This document shows, in pieces, positions 7,903 through 15,807 of a stretch of DNA of 64,000 bases (positions are counted from its first letter, which is position 1; each line of letters opens with the position of its first letter). Where the stretch lies: positions 52,200 to 116,199 of the forward strand of contig JACNKQ010000043.1 in assembly GCA_014381945.1 (NCBI GenBank). Reading direction: 5' to 3'. Both the position numbers and the translations under genes were made by a program. The notes beneath the pieces are model-generated. The model had not been told where the DNA came from, searched no databases, and saw only the letters and a list, made by a program, of their open reading frames with translations. The DNA comes from Actinomycetota bacterium (GTDB taxonomy: Bacteria > Actinomycetota > Acidimicrobiia > Acidimicrobiales > MedAcidi-G1).

Positions 7903-9093
7903 TCAGGAGGCCACGCCGAGGAGTTGGCGCAGGTTGCCGCCCATGATGCGAGCCACATCAGCCTGGGCCAGCCCGTCCGGCAGGTCGTCGATGTAGCCGA
8001 CCGGGTCGGCGAGACCCTCCGGGTGCGGGTAGTCGGAGCCGAACAGCACACGTTCCGAACCCAGCACATCGATCAACTCGGCCAGGCGGTCCTCCCAGAA
8101 GGGGTTCACGTACACACAGCGTCTGAAGGTCTCGACCGGATGCTCGGCGAACTCCTGGGGCATCTTCTTGTGGACCCCCTCGAACTCTCCCAGCAGCGGC
8201 TCGACCCACGTGCCGCCGTTTTCGATCGTGGCGATGCGGACATCGGGGAACCGGGTCAGCGCACCATGGCAGACGAGCGCTGCTATGGCGTCCATGATCG
8301 GCCGCCTGCTCATCACCATGGCCCGGAACGGGTTCGGCTTGAACGGCAGGAACTCGGTGTCGCCGCCTTCCCAGATCTGGGCCATGTCGGCGTAGCCGGA
8401 GTCGGAAGAATGCATCGACACGAGGACGCCCGACTCCTGGATGAGACCCCAGAACGGGTCGAACTCGGGCAGCCCCGGCGAACGGGGGCCTCGCAGTCCC
8501 CACGCCGGAGCCGGCCGGACCAGCACGCTGCGCGCCCCGTGGTCGAGGCACCACCTCAGCTCCTCGACCGCCTTGTCGACGATCGGCAGGGTGACGATGG
8601 GCGTGGCGAAGATGCGGTTCTCGTGGTCGAACGACCATTCCTCGTAGAGCCACCGGTTGAATGCGTGCACCGCCGCATGGGTGAGGTCGGGATCGTCTCG
8701 CATCCGTTCCTCGAGGAGGCTGGCCAGTGTCGGGAACATGAGCGCCGTCTCGATGCCGAGTTCGTCGAGGTGCGTCAGCCGGCTGACGGGCTCCCGTGCC
8801 CACTCCGGACAACGGATGGGCTTGCCGAAGATCTCGCGCAGAGAACGGCCGTCGGGGTTCCCGACGCGGAAGTAGTCCTCCTGCGCCCCGGGCGGGGCCA
8901 CGACCTCGAAGGTGGGGTTGGGGATGTACTCGCTGATCAGGCCGTTGATGGCGATCTTGGTCCGGCCGTCCACCTGCACGTACCGGATCGCCCCCTTGTA
9001 CCGCTCCGGGAGGTACCTCGTGAAGGATTCCTCGGTCTCGTAAAGGTGGTTGTCGGCGTCGCCTATCGGGAAGTCGATCGGATACCGGCTCAT
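7903..9093 (-). CDS. Amidohydrolase family 2 (ACMSD-like TIM barrel)
   Basis: This 396-residue protein is of the amidohydrolase-2 family, which includes metal-dependent decarboxylases and hydrolases such as ACMSD. Metal or active-site elements are the N-terminal DADNH, a mid-barrel SMHSSDSG, the IENGG strand and the C-terminal FGSDYPHPEG carrying the conserved Asp and His. It is translationally coupled to the upstream paralogue: ATGA at 9090-9093 is the stop of one gene and the start of the next. The two neighbours share layout but are divergent in sequence, so a heteromeric enzyme or two successive reactions are both possible. Many actinobacterial members of this family have no assigned reaction. 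Confidence 0.88.
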   Translation of the reverse strand: MSRYPIDFPIGDADNHLYETEESFTRYLPERYKGAIRYVQVDGRTKIAINGLISEYIPNPTFEVVAPPGAQEDYFRVGNPDGRSLREIFGKPIRCPEWAREPVSRLTHLDELGIETALMFPTLASLLEERMRDDPDLTHAAVHAFNRWLYEEWSFDHENRIFATPIVTLPIVDKAVEELRWCLDHGARSVLVRPAPAWGLRGPRSPGLPEFDPFWGLIQESGVLVSMHSSDSGYADMAQIWEGGDTEFLPFKPNPFRAMVMSRRPIMDAIAALVCHGALTRFPDVRIATIENGGTWVEPLLGEFEGVHKKMPQEFAEHPVETFRRCVYVNPFWEDRLAELIDVLGSERVLFGSDYPHPEGLADPVGYIDDLPDGLAQADVARIMGGNLRQLLGVAS

Positions 9094-10361
9094 GTCTGCT
9101 CCACGAAGTCTGCCAGCGAGACGTTCTTATCGCCGTGTCGGCCCTTGTCGAGGGACTGGATCGAGACGTCGTGGTCGCCGGCCGCCGCACGCAGCGCCCC
9201 GACCGTGCATTCGGAACGGTCCCGGTCGGCGAACGGGTCGAACGAGTACCAGTCCATGGCGTTGAGGTGCGTGATCCGGTCGATGTCGTGGTCGGAGACC
9301 CCGACGAAGACCTCGGCCAGGTCCTCGGGGGACTCGGGCCAACTGGAATCGGAGTGCGGGTAGTCCATCTCCCAGCAGAGGTTGTCGATCCCGATCTCGT
9401 GCCGCAGCGCCACGCCGATCGGGTCCCTGATGAAACAGGTCAGGAAGTTTCGGCGGAAGACGTCGCTGGGGAGCAGGTCGCCGAAATCCTGGCCGGTCCA
9501 TAGGTGGTGCATGTCGTAGGTCTTGTCGGCCCGGTCCATGAAGTACGGGACCCAGCCGGCGCCGCCCTCCGAAAGGGCGATCCGCAGGTCCGGATAGCGC
9601 CGGGGAACGGTCGACCACAGCAGGTCGGAGGCGGCGGTGCTGATGTTCATGGGCTGCATCTGGATCATCACGTCCATCGGGGCCTCAGGGGCAGTGACCA
9701 CGAGTTGCCCCGACGAACCCAGGTGGATCGACAGCACCGTGCCGCAGTCGACCAGCGCCTCCCAGAGCGGATCCCAGTGGTCGGTGTGGAAGCTGGGCTC
9801 ACCGTACGGCACCGGGTTCTCGGTGAAGGTCATGGAATGGCAGCCGAGTTCGGCAACCCGGCGGACCTCGGCGGCGCACTCCTCGGCCGACCAGATCATC
9901 GGCAGGGCCATCGGGATGAACCTGTCCGGGTAGGCGCCGGCCCACTCGTGGATGTGCCAGTCGTTGTAGGCGCGGATCAGGTCGGCGGCGAACGCCTTGT
10001 CGGGATGTGCGGCGAAGAGACGCCCGGCGAACCCGGGGAACGACGGAAAGCACATGGAGCCGAGGATGCCGCCTGCATCCATGTCCCTGATCCGCTCGTG
10101 GACGTCGTAACAACCCGGCCGCATCTCGTCGAAGGCGGTCGGTTCGATGCCGTACTCCTCCTTCGGGCGACCGGCGACGGCATTGAGGCCGACGTTCGGG
10201 ATGACGGCACCGTTGAAGGTCCACACGTCGTTGCCTTCGTCGGTGTGGAGGACCCTGGGGGCCTCATCGCTCCACTTCGACGGCAGGTGCCCTTCGAACA
10301 TGTCCGGTGGTTCGCAGAGGTGGTCGTCGACGCTCACCAGAACCATCTCGTCCATGTCCAT
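9090..10361 (-). CDS. Amidohydrolase family 2 (ACMSD-like TIM barrel), first gene of operon
   Basis: This 423-residue paralogue of the following gene starts at the ATG at 10361, selected by a GGAGG sequence seven bases upstream. The N-terminal VSVDDHLCEP motif replaces the canonical HxH with D-x-H. SIHLGSSG, LSEGGAGW and WEMDYPHSD follow at the expected barrel strands. It leads the six-gene operon with amidohydrolase, ferredoxin, P450, aldehyde dehydrogenase and CoA transferase. Its position suggests an early or regulatory-limiting step, such as decarboxylation or hydrolysis of a ring-derived acid. The specific reaction is not assignable. The longer frame starting at 10448 has no ribosome binding site and crosses the promoter region. 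Confidence 0.88.
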   Translation of the reverse strand: MDMDEMVLVSVDDHLCEPPDMFEGHLPSKWSDEAPRVLHTDEGNDVWTFNGAVIPNVGLNAVAGRPKEEYGIEPTAFDEMRPGCYDVHERIRDMDAGGILGSMCFPSFPGFAGRLFAAHPDKAFAADLIRAYNDWHIHEWAGAYPDRFIPMALPMIWSAEECAAEVRRVAELGCHSMTFTENPVPYGEPSFHTDHWDPLWEALVDCGTVLSIHLGSSGQLVVTAPEAPMDVMIQMQPMNISTAASDLLWSTVPRRYPDLRIALSEGGAGWVPYFMDRADKTYDMHHLWTGQDFGDLLPSDVFRRNFLTCFIRDPIGVALRHEIGIDNLCWEMDYPHSDSSWPESPEDLAEVFVGVSDHDIDRITHLNAMDWYSFDPFADRDRSECTVGALRAAAGDHDVSIQSLDKGRHGDKNVSLADFVEQT

Positions 10362-10381
10362 GATGCACCTCCACTGCTCCG

Positions 10382-10403
10382 GCGCCGTGGTGGGACACGG
10401 CGC
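10382..10403. promoter_or_regulatory. 8-bp inverted repeat upstream of the P450 operon (candidate operator)
   Basis: GCGCCGTG (10382-10389) and CACGGCGC (10396-10403) form a perfect 8-bp inverted repeat with a 6-base centre. It lies between the first gene's ribosome binding site and a candidate minus-strand promoter. It could be a repressor operator or an RNA hairpin in the leader. Confidence 0.5.
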
Positions 10404-10417
10404 ACATCCCTGTCGGG

Positions 10418-10448
10418 ACTGTAGGACGCCTCCCATCGGCCGCGCCAA
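10418..10448 (-). promoter_or_regulatory. Candidate promoter for the P450/amidohydrolase operon
   Basis: On the minus strand, TTGGCG (10443-10448) and TACAGT (10418-10423) are separated by 19 bases. This is a loose match to a housekeeping sigma promoter. The inverted repeat at 10382-10403 would lie at or just after the start point. Confidence 0.35.
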
Positions 10449-10463
10449 GGCGGCGAAACGCTG

Positions 10464-11129
10464 TCACCCCCTGCGGAAGACCCATCCGGGGGGCTCGGAC
10501 CAGCCCGGCCAGACCCGGTCCTGGAGGCGGTGGAGCGAGGGCCCCACCACGAGGGCGAACACGACGGTGCCCACGCCCACCGAGCCCCCGAGGGCGAGGC
10601 CGCCGACCAGCACGGTCACCTCGAGGAGGGTTCTGGCCGTCCGCGTCGTGAGCCCGGCGTCGACCAGAGCCGTCATGAGGCCGTCACGTGGGCCCACCCC
10701 GATTCCTGCACCGAGATAGACCATCGAACCGAGCGCCACCAGAATCGGAGCGGTCGCAACCAACGCCACCTGCACGGCAACCGAGGACGGCGTCTCGAAG
10801 GTGTCGAGAACCAAATTGACGGCGCCCCCGATGATCACCACGTTGGTGACCGTCGCAGGCCCGATGGGCTGTCGGAACAGGACCAGCAGCACCAGCAGCA
10901 GGACGCCGATCCCGACGATGACGGTTCCCGGGGCCCAGCCGATCCGCTCGGCCAGGCCGTCGTGCAGCACATCCCAGGGACCGACCCCGAGTTCGGCCAG
11001 GAACAGCAGGCCGATGCCGATTCCGAAGCACACCTGCCCGACGACGACCAGGGCCAGGCGTGTAAGCGCGCCGGACGCGCCGGCGGGCGGGCGGTAACGG
11101 TCGCCCACCGGACGGGCGGTCCGACGCAT
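10464..11129 (-). CDS. YczE/YyaS-type integral membrane protein
   Basis: This 221-residue hydrophobic protein has about five to six membrane helices and resembles the YczE/YyaS family of uncharacterised inner-membrane proteins. Two internal segments look alike, AELGVGPWDVL and GAGIGVGPRDGL, an internal duplication typical of the family. It is the last gene after the NMT1-type ABC transporter, 49 bases past the binding-protein stop. It may therefore be part of the pyrimidine-uptake operon or simply downstream. The chosen ATG lies inside the loop of a 10-bp inverted repeat (11114-11145) and lacks a clear ribosome binding site, so the exact start is uncertain. A GTG a few codons later is an alternative. 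Function is unknown. Confidence 0.78.
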   Translation of the reverse strand: MRRTARPVGDRYRPPAGASGALTRLALVVVGQVCFGIGIGLLFLAELGVGPWDVLHDGLAERIGWAPGTVIVGIGVLLLVLLVLFRQPIGPATVTNVVIIGGAVNLVLDTFETPSSVAVQVALVATAPILVALGSMVYLGAGIGVGPRDGLMTALVDAGLTTRTARTLLEVTVLVGGLALGGSVGVGTVVFALVVGPSLHRLQDRVWPGWSEPPGWVFRRG

Positions 11130-11145
11130 GTGCGCCGGACCGCCC
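11114..11145. terminator. Strong 10-bp hairpin after the binding-protein gene
   Basis: GGGCGGTCCG (11114-11123) pairs perfectly with CGGACCGCCC (11136-11145) around a 12-base loop. It follows the binding-protein gene on the minus strand but has no T-run, so it may attenuate or stabilise mRNA rather than terminate outright. The annotated start of the YczE-like gene lies in the loop. Confidence 0.55.
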
Positions 11146-11178
11146 TGTGTCCGAGAGGGACGGGAGGCAGAAGAAGGG

Positions 11179-12300
11179 CTACTCGCCGCCCAGGTTGAGC
11201 GTGACGCTGACCCTCTGCCAGTTCTTGCCGGTGGAGTCCATACCGCGGCCGTTGAGCGAGGCAAGCGCCGATTCGACGTACGCCGTGGTGTACGAACCGG
11301 CGTCCGGTGCCGCTGCCAGGATCGACTCGCTGGTGGCCACGTTGCTGGTCTGTGCCCACAGGTCGGCGTCCATCATGCCGACACCGTCCGGCGACGGCCA
11401 GATGAGGCCGTTGATCTCGTTCATCTGCCACGCCTGGTGCGAGGCACCCAGGGCCGAACCGTTGGCGAGCACGATGTCGACGCAATCTGCGCTGTTGTCA
11501 CGACAGTGCATCCAGCCCTCGAGCGAACCGGCGACGAAGCGCCTGGTCAGGTCCTGGTAGCCGGCATCGGCCAGACGGGCACCGTCTGCCCATATGGCGT
11601 CCTGGAGCATCGCCGTGCCCTCGTCGTTCCAGTTGATGACCGACAGGTCGTCGGCGGTGTACCGCTCACCTGTTGCCGGGTTGACGGCCTCGAGCACCTG
11701 GGCGTACTCGTTGTAGATCATCGCCTGCGAGGCGTCGATCTCGCCCTTGAGCAGCGCCAGCATGTCGAACGACTGCTGTACCAGTTCGAAGTCGGTCGAC
11801 GGATCGAGGCCTGCCTTGCGGGCCCCGGCGAGGAGCTCAAACTCGTTGCCCCAACCCCAGTTGCCGACGACCTTTCCGGCCAGGTCGGCGGGGCTGTTGA
11901 TCCCCGAGTCGGCCCACGACACCTGCAGGGTGCCGGACCGTTGGAAGATCTGGGCCACGTTGACGATGTTGACGCCCGACTCGCGCGACACGAGTGCCTT
12001 GGGCACCCACGACACGGCGAAGTCGACAGCGCCGGAAGCCAACTGTTGCTGCGGCACGATGTCGACGCCACCTTCCAGGACGGTCACGTCCAGGCAGTAC
12101 TTCTCGTAGATCCCCTTGTCGACGGCAGCGAAGTAGCCGGCGAACTGGGCCTGGGTGACCCACTGCAGTTGCAGGCTGACGCTGTCGACCGTGTCGCAGT
12201 CGCCGGTGGCGGCGATGTTCTCGTCGGAGCCACAGGCCCCGGCGAGCAGTGTCAGCGCCATGACAGCGGCTGCCACCTTGGTGAACGCACGTGATTTCAT
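11179..12300 (-). CDS. ABC transporter substrate-binding lipoprotein (NMT1/THI5-like)
   Basis: This 373-residue periplasmic-type binding protein is anchored as a lipoprotein: the signal peptide ends in the lipobox LAGAC with the modified cysteine at C23. The mature part reads QLQWVTQAQFAGYFAA, a hallmark of the NMT1/THI5 family. That family binds pyrimidine precursors of thiamine, sulfonates or related small ring compounds. The ATG at 12300 has a GAGGGGGA ribosome binding site. It closes a four-gene ABC cassette (permease, ATPase, permease, binding protein) downstream of pyrimidine-catabolic enzymes. A pyrimidine, hydantoin or similar ureide is therefore the favoured ligand; this is inference from context. 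Confidence 0.92.
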   Translation of the reverse strand: MKSRAFTKVAAAVMALTLLAGACGSDENIAATGDCDTVDSVSLQLQWVTQAQFAGYFAAVDKGIYEKYCLDVTVLEGGVDIVPQQQLASGAVDFAVSWVPKALVSRESGVNIVNVAQIFQRSGTLQVSWADSGINSPADLAGKVVGNWGWGNEFELLAGARKAGLDPSTDFELVQQSFDMLALLKGEIDASQAMIYNEYAQVLEAVNPATGERYTADDLSVINWNDEGTAMLQDAIWADGARLADAGYQDLTRRFVAGSLEGWMHCRDNSADCVDIVLANGSALGASHQAWQMNEINGLIWPSPDGVGMMDADLWAQTSNVATSESILAAAPDAGSYTTAYVESALASLNGRGMDSTGKNWQRVSVTLNLGGE

Positions 12301-12310
12301 TGTTTCCCCC

Positions 12311-13102
12311 TCAGGGTTTGGTTGTGGACTCGCTCTCCCCGCCGACGAGGCGCCAAGGCATACTGACACGTTCGAGGAGCAGGGCGGTAGCGAAGAGTGC
12401 CAGGCCCACCGCCGATGCGACGGCGATGGCGGCCCAGGCGGCGTCATAACGGGCAAATCCCGCATTCGACGTGATGACGTTGCCGATCCGATCCTGGGGG
12501 CCGCCGAAGTATTCGGCGACGATCGCAGCGATCACTGACAGCGGCGCCACCAGGCGCAGGGCATTGGCAAAAAACGGCAGGGCGTTGGGAATACGGACCT
12601 CGCGCAGGATCGTCCATTCGCCGGCAGCGTAGGAGTGCATGAGCTCGATCTCATCGGGGTGCACCTCGGTGAGTCCCTTGGCGGTGTTGATGAACACCGG
12701 GAAGAAGACCACGGCGACCACCACCGCCTGGTTGCTGAGCGTTCCCGTGATGCCGAACCAGGCGTTGAAGATCGGCGCCAGGGCGACGATGGGTGTGGCG
12801 TTGACCGCCACCGCCAACGGGGTAATGCCCTCGTTGACGGTGCGGAAGCGTGTGGTGAAAAATGCCAGCAGAACGCCGGCGATGATGCCGACGACGAGCC
12901 CGCTGACGGCGATACGACCGGTTTCCCAGCCGGCATGTCGGAGGGTCGGCCACTGGCTGGTGAGCTGCGCCCAGATCGACGTCGGGCGGGGCAGCAGGAA
13001 CTCGCGGATCCCGAGCACCCGTACGCCGCCCTCCCAGGCCCCGATGAACAGGGCGCCGGTGACCAACGGGGGCATCAGGACACGGAGCCTGCCGGCATTC
13101 AC
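12311..13102 (-). CDS. ABC transporter permease (NMT1-associated)
   Basis: This 263-residue inner-membrane permease is of the BPD_transp_1 type with about six helices. The cytoplasmic coupling loop, equivalent to EAA, is visible around MHSYAAGEWTILREVRIPNALP. It starts at a GTG (13102) overlapping the ATPase stop by four bases (GTGA), a sign of coupled translation. It should form the membrane channel together with the second permease at 13875-14753, fed by the lipoprotein encoded 10 bases downstream. Confidence 0.9.
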   Translation of the reverse strand: MNAGRLRVLMPPLVTGALFIGAWEGGVRVLGIREFLLPRPTSIWAQLTSQWPTLRHAGWETGRIAVSGLVVGIIAGVLLAFFTTRFRTVNEGITPLAVAVNATPIVALAPIFNAWFGITGTLSNQAVVVAVVFFPVFINTAKGLTEVHPDEIELMHSYAAGEWTILREVRIPNALPFFANALRLVAPLSVIAAIVAEYFGGPQDRIGNVITSNAGFARYDAAWAAIAVASAVGLALFATALLLERVSMPWRLVGGESESTTKP

Positions 13103-13878
13103 GATCCGTCCTCCACTGCCCGCAGGGCCTCGCGGACCTCGGTCGACGCCTCGAAGAACCTCGGGTCCTCACGGGTGTCCTCGCTGCGCTCACCTAGGCC
13201 GATTTCGACGATCGAGTGGATGCGTCCCGGCCGGGGCGACAGCACGACGACCCGGTTCGAGAGGAACGCCGACTCGGAGATGGAATGCGTGACGAAGACG
13301 ACGGTCGTGCCCGTCTCGTGCCAGATCCTCAGGAGCTCGCCCTGCATGTGCTCACGGGTCATCTCGTCGAGGGCACCGAAGGGTTCGTCCATCAGGAGCA
13401 GGCGGGGTTCGAATGACAGCGCCCGGGCGATGGCGACCCGCTGCTGCATGCCGCCGGACAACTGCCTGGGATAGTGGCCTCCGAAGTCCGGCAGCTTGAC
13501 AAGGTCGAGCATCTCCTTCGAACGGTCCGACCGATCGGCCTTGGACCAGCCCCTGAGCTCGAGCGGAAGTTCGATGTTGGCCGCCACCCTGCGCCAGTCG
13601 AAGAGCCCGGCGTGCTGGAAGACCATCCCGTAGTCCTGGTCCATCCGGGCCTGGTGGGCCGACTTGCCGAAGACCTCCACCGATCCCGCCGTAGGTTCGA
13701 GCAGGTTGCCGATGAGGCGGAGGAAGGTCGACTTGCCACACCCCGAGGGTCCGATCAACGTGACGAACTCTCCGGGCGCGATGGTGAGGTCGACTCCGGA
13801 AAGGGCCGTGACCTCCTCTTCGCTGCCCCGGCCGAAGACCTTCTCGACTCCCATGACCTCAACGGCGGCACCGTTCAT
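13099..13878 (-). CDS. ABC transporter ATP-binding protein
   Basis: This 259-residue nucleotide-binding subunit energises the importer. Walker A is GPSGCGKST near residue 43, the Q-loop is VFQHAG, the ABC signature is LSGGMQQR, Walker B is LLLMDEPFGALD and the switch His lies in VTHS. This layout is typical of the nitrate/sulfonate/taurine/pyrimidine (SsuB/ThiZ-like) branch. It overlaps both neighbours by four bases (ATGA upstream, GTGA downstream), giving tight stoichiometry with the two permeases. Confidence 0.94.
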   Translation of the reverse strand: MNGAAVEVMGVEKVFGRGSEEEVTALSGVDLTIAPGEFVTLIGPSGCGKSTFLRLIGNLLEPTAGSVEVFGKSAHQARMDQDYGMVFQHAGLFDWRRVAANIELPLELRGWSKADRSDRSKEMLDLVKLPDFGGHYPRQLSGGMQQRVAIARALSFEPRLLLMDEPFGALDEMTREHMQGELLRIWHETGTTVVFVTHSISESAFLSNRVVVLSPRPGRIHSIVEIGLGERSEDTREDPRFFEASTEVREALRAVEDGS

Positions 13879-14753
13879 GTCGCGGCCTCCCCGGTCCTGC
13901 CGACGAACATCCGCTCGACCAGCGTGATGAGACCGAAAACCGAGAGGCCCAGGAACGCTGCACCGATCACCGAGGCGTAGAGGCGCTCAGGAAACACCGC
14001 ATAGCGCTGGGCGAACTCGAGGATCGCCCGCCCGAGGCCGGTCTTGGTGCCGATGGAGATTTCGCCGACGATCGCCCCGACCACGCTGAGGGTGGCGGCG
14101 ATCTTGAGCGCAGGAAACAGGTACGCCCGGGCCGCCGGAAGCCGCAGCTTGAACAGCGTCGTCCGCCAGGATGCCGCATAGCTGCGCATCAACTCCACGT
14201 CGGCGGCATCGGGTGACTGCAACCCGCGCAGGGCGCTCACGGCGACCGGGAAGAAGGTCAGGTAGGCGGCGATGAGCGAGATGCTGAACAGGTCGGGCAT
14301 GTCGTTCAGACGCCCCCAGGTGACGATGATGGGTGCCAGGGCGATCAGCGGAATGGTCTGCGAGACATTGATCCAGGGCAGCAGGCCACGTTCGACGACC
14401 CGCCAACGAAGCATGAGCACCGCCAGCGTCAGGCCCACGACCAGGCCGAGGAAGAAGCCGATTGCCGCCTCCTGCAGGGTGAACCAGGCCTTCTTGAGCA
14501 GGTAGAGCGACATGGGAAGCGTGTTGCGTCCGTCGCGGATGTCTGACACGAGCTCGCCCAGGATGTCCTTGGCGTGGGGCATGGTCAGGTCGTCGGTCGT
14601 GACCAGGAGATCGATGTCGGTTCCGGGTATCTGGTCGCCGGTCTGCTGGCCGACCCACTTGTACCCCTCCCAGAGCAGGACGACCAGCCCGATGGCGACG
14701 AGCGTCGTCAGCACCATGCGCAGCGGCTTTGACACGTGAACCGACTGCGGCAT
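13875..14753 (-). CDS. ABC transporter permease with N-terminal extracytoplasmic insert
   Basis: This 292-residue permease has a first helix (about residues 12-30), then an external segment of some 60 residues, then the standard five-helix BPD_transp_1 core. The coupling loop is visible around MRSYAASWRTTLFKLRLP. It is the first transporter gene after the LLM oxidoreductase, 13 bases downstream of it. Two different permeases in one cassette imply a heterodimeric channel. Together with the NMT1-type lipoprotein it forms a complete importer. Confidence 0.9.
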   Translation of the reverse strand: MPQSVHVSKPLRMVLTTLVAIGLVVLLWEGYKWVGQQTGDQIPGTDIDLLVTTDDLTMPHAKDILGELVSDIRDGRNTLPMSLYLLKKAWFTLQEAAIGFFLGLVVGLTLAVLMLRWRVVERGLLPWINVSQTIPLIALAPIIVTWGRLNDMPDLFSISLIAAYLTFFPVAVSALRGLQSPDAADVELMRSYAASWRTTLFKLRLPAARAYLFPALKIAATLSVVGAIVGEISIGTKTGLGRAILEFAQRYAVFPERLYASVIGAAFLGLSVFGLITLVERMFVGRTGEAAT

Positions 14754-14766
14754 TCCCCCGGGTCCC

Positions 14767-15771
14767 TCAGCCGCCGGCCAGCGCCGGGATGATGCCTCGA
14801 CCGTAGGCCTCGAGTGTCTCGTCCTGCTGGTCGTGCATCAGGTATATGGCGAACTGGTCGACGCCGAGGCTGCGCAGTTCCTCCAGCCGGTCGATGTGGG
14901 CCGCCTCGTCGCCGAGGATGCAGAAGCGGTCGATGATCTCGTCGGGCACGAACTCGGTGTGTTCGGCTCCGGCGCGACCGTGCTCGCTGTAGTCGTAGCC
15001 CTTTCTGCCTTCGATGTAGTCGGTGAGCGCCTGGGGGATGGCCGTTCCGTCGGTGCCGTAGCGGCCGACCAGGTCGGCGACGTGGTTGCCGACCATGCCG
15101 CCGAACCACCGCACCTGGTCCCGCTGGTGGGCGATGTCGTCGCCCACGTAGGCCGGTGCCACGACACAGATCGTGAGCGAGTCGGGGTCGCGTCCGGCAT
15201 CCTCGGCAGCACTGCGTACGGCTCCGATCGTCCATGCGGCGATCTGGGGGTCGGCCAACTGGAGGATGAAGCCATCGGCCTTGCGGCCGCAGAGGGCGAG
15301 CGCCTTAGGTCCGTAGGCGGCCATCCAGATCGGCAACGACCCGCTGTCGCACCACGGGAAGGTCTGGCGGGTGCCGTTGTAGTCGACCTCCCGCCCCTCG
15401 GCGAGGCCCTTGATGACACCCATGGCCTCCTCGAGGGTGGCCAGGTTGCACGACGGATAGCCGATCACCCGCATGGCCGAGTCGCCACGGCCGATGCCGC
15501 ACACCGTGCGCTCACCGTACATCTCGTTGAGGGTGGCGAACACCGATGCGGTGACGGTCCAGTCCCGGGTGCCCGGGTTGGTCACCATCGGCCCGACGAC
15601 CATGTCGCTGGTGGCGGCCAGCATCGCCGAATGGATCACGAACGGCTCCTGCCACAGTACGTGGCTGTCGAACGTGTAGGCGTGGGTGAAGCCCAACTCC
15701 TCGGCCCGCTGGGCGATCTCCACGACCCGCATCGCCGGCGGATCGGTCTGCAACACCACTCCGAAGTCCAT
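14767..15771 (-). CDS. LLM-class F420-dependent oxidoreductase in pyrimidine-catabolic operon
   Basis: This 334-residue luciferase-like TIM-barrel oxidoreductase resembles the uncharacterised F420-type group related to methylenetetrahydromethanopterin reductase. The N-terminal MDFGVVLQTDPPA, the AEELGFTHAYTFDSH strand, CGIGRGDSAMR and the IWMAAYGPKA region are family features. It lies 36 bases after the semialdehyde dehydrogenase and 13 bases before the transporter genes. It is thus embedded in an operon that has dihydropyrimidinase and beta-ureidopropionase but no visible dihydropyrimidine dehydrogenase. A role as the pyrimidine ring reductase (F420H2) or as a RutA-like monooxygenase is an attractive inference but is unproven. 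Confidence 0.85.
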   Translation of the reverse strand: MDFGVVLQTDPPAMRVVEIAQRAEELGFTHAYTFDSHVLWQEPFVIHSAMLAATSDMVVGPMVTNPGTRDWTVTASVFATLNEMYGERTVCGIGRGDSAMRVIGYPSCNLATLEEAMGVIKGLAEGREVDYNGTRQTFPWCDSGSLPIWMAAYGPKALALCGRKADGFILQLADPQIAAWTIGAVRSAAEDAGRDPDSLTICVVAPAYVGDDIAHQRDQVRWFGGMVGNHVADLVGRYGTDGTAIPQALTDYIEGRKGYDYSEHGRAGAEHTEFVPDEIIDRFCILGDEAAHIDRLEELRSLGVDQFAIYLMHDQQDETLEAYGRGIIPALAGG

Positions 15772-15807
15772 GGCTCTCGCTCTCCCTGTTGTCCGGCCCG
15801 GGCCCGC

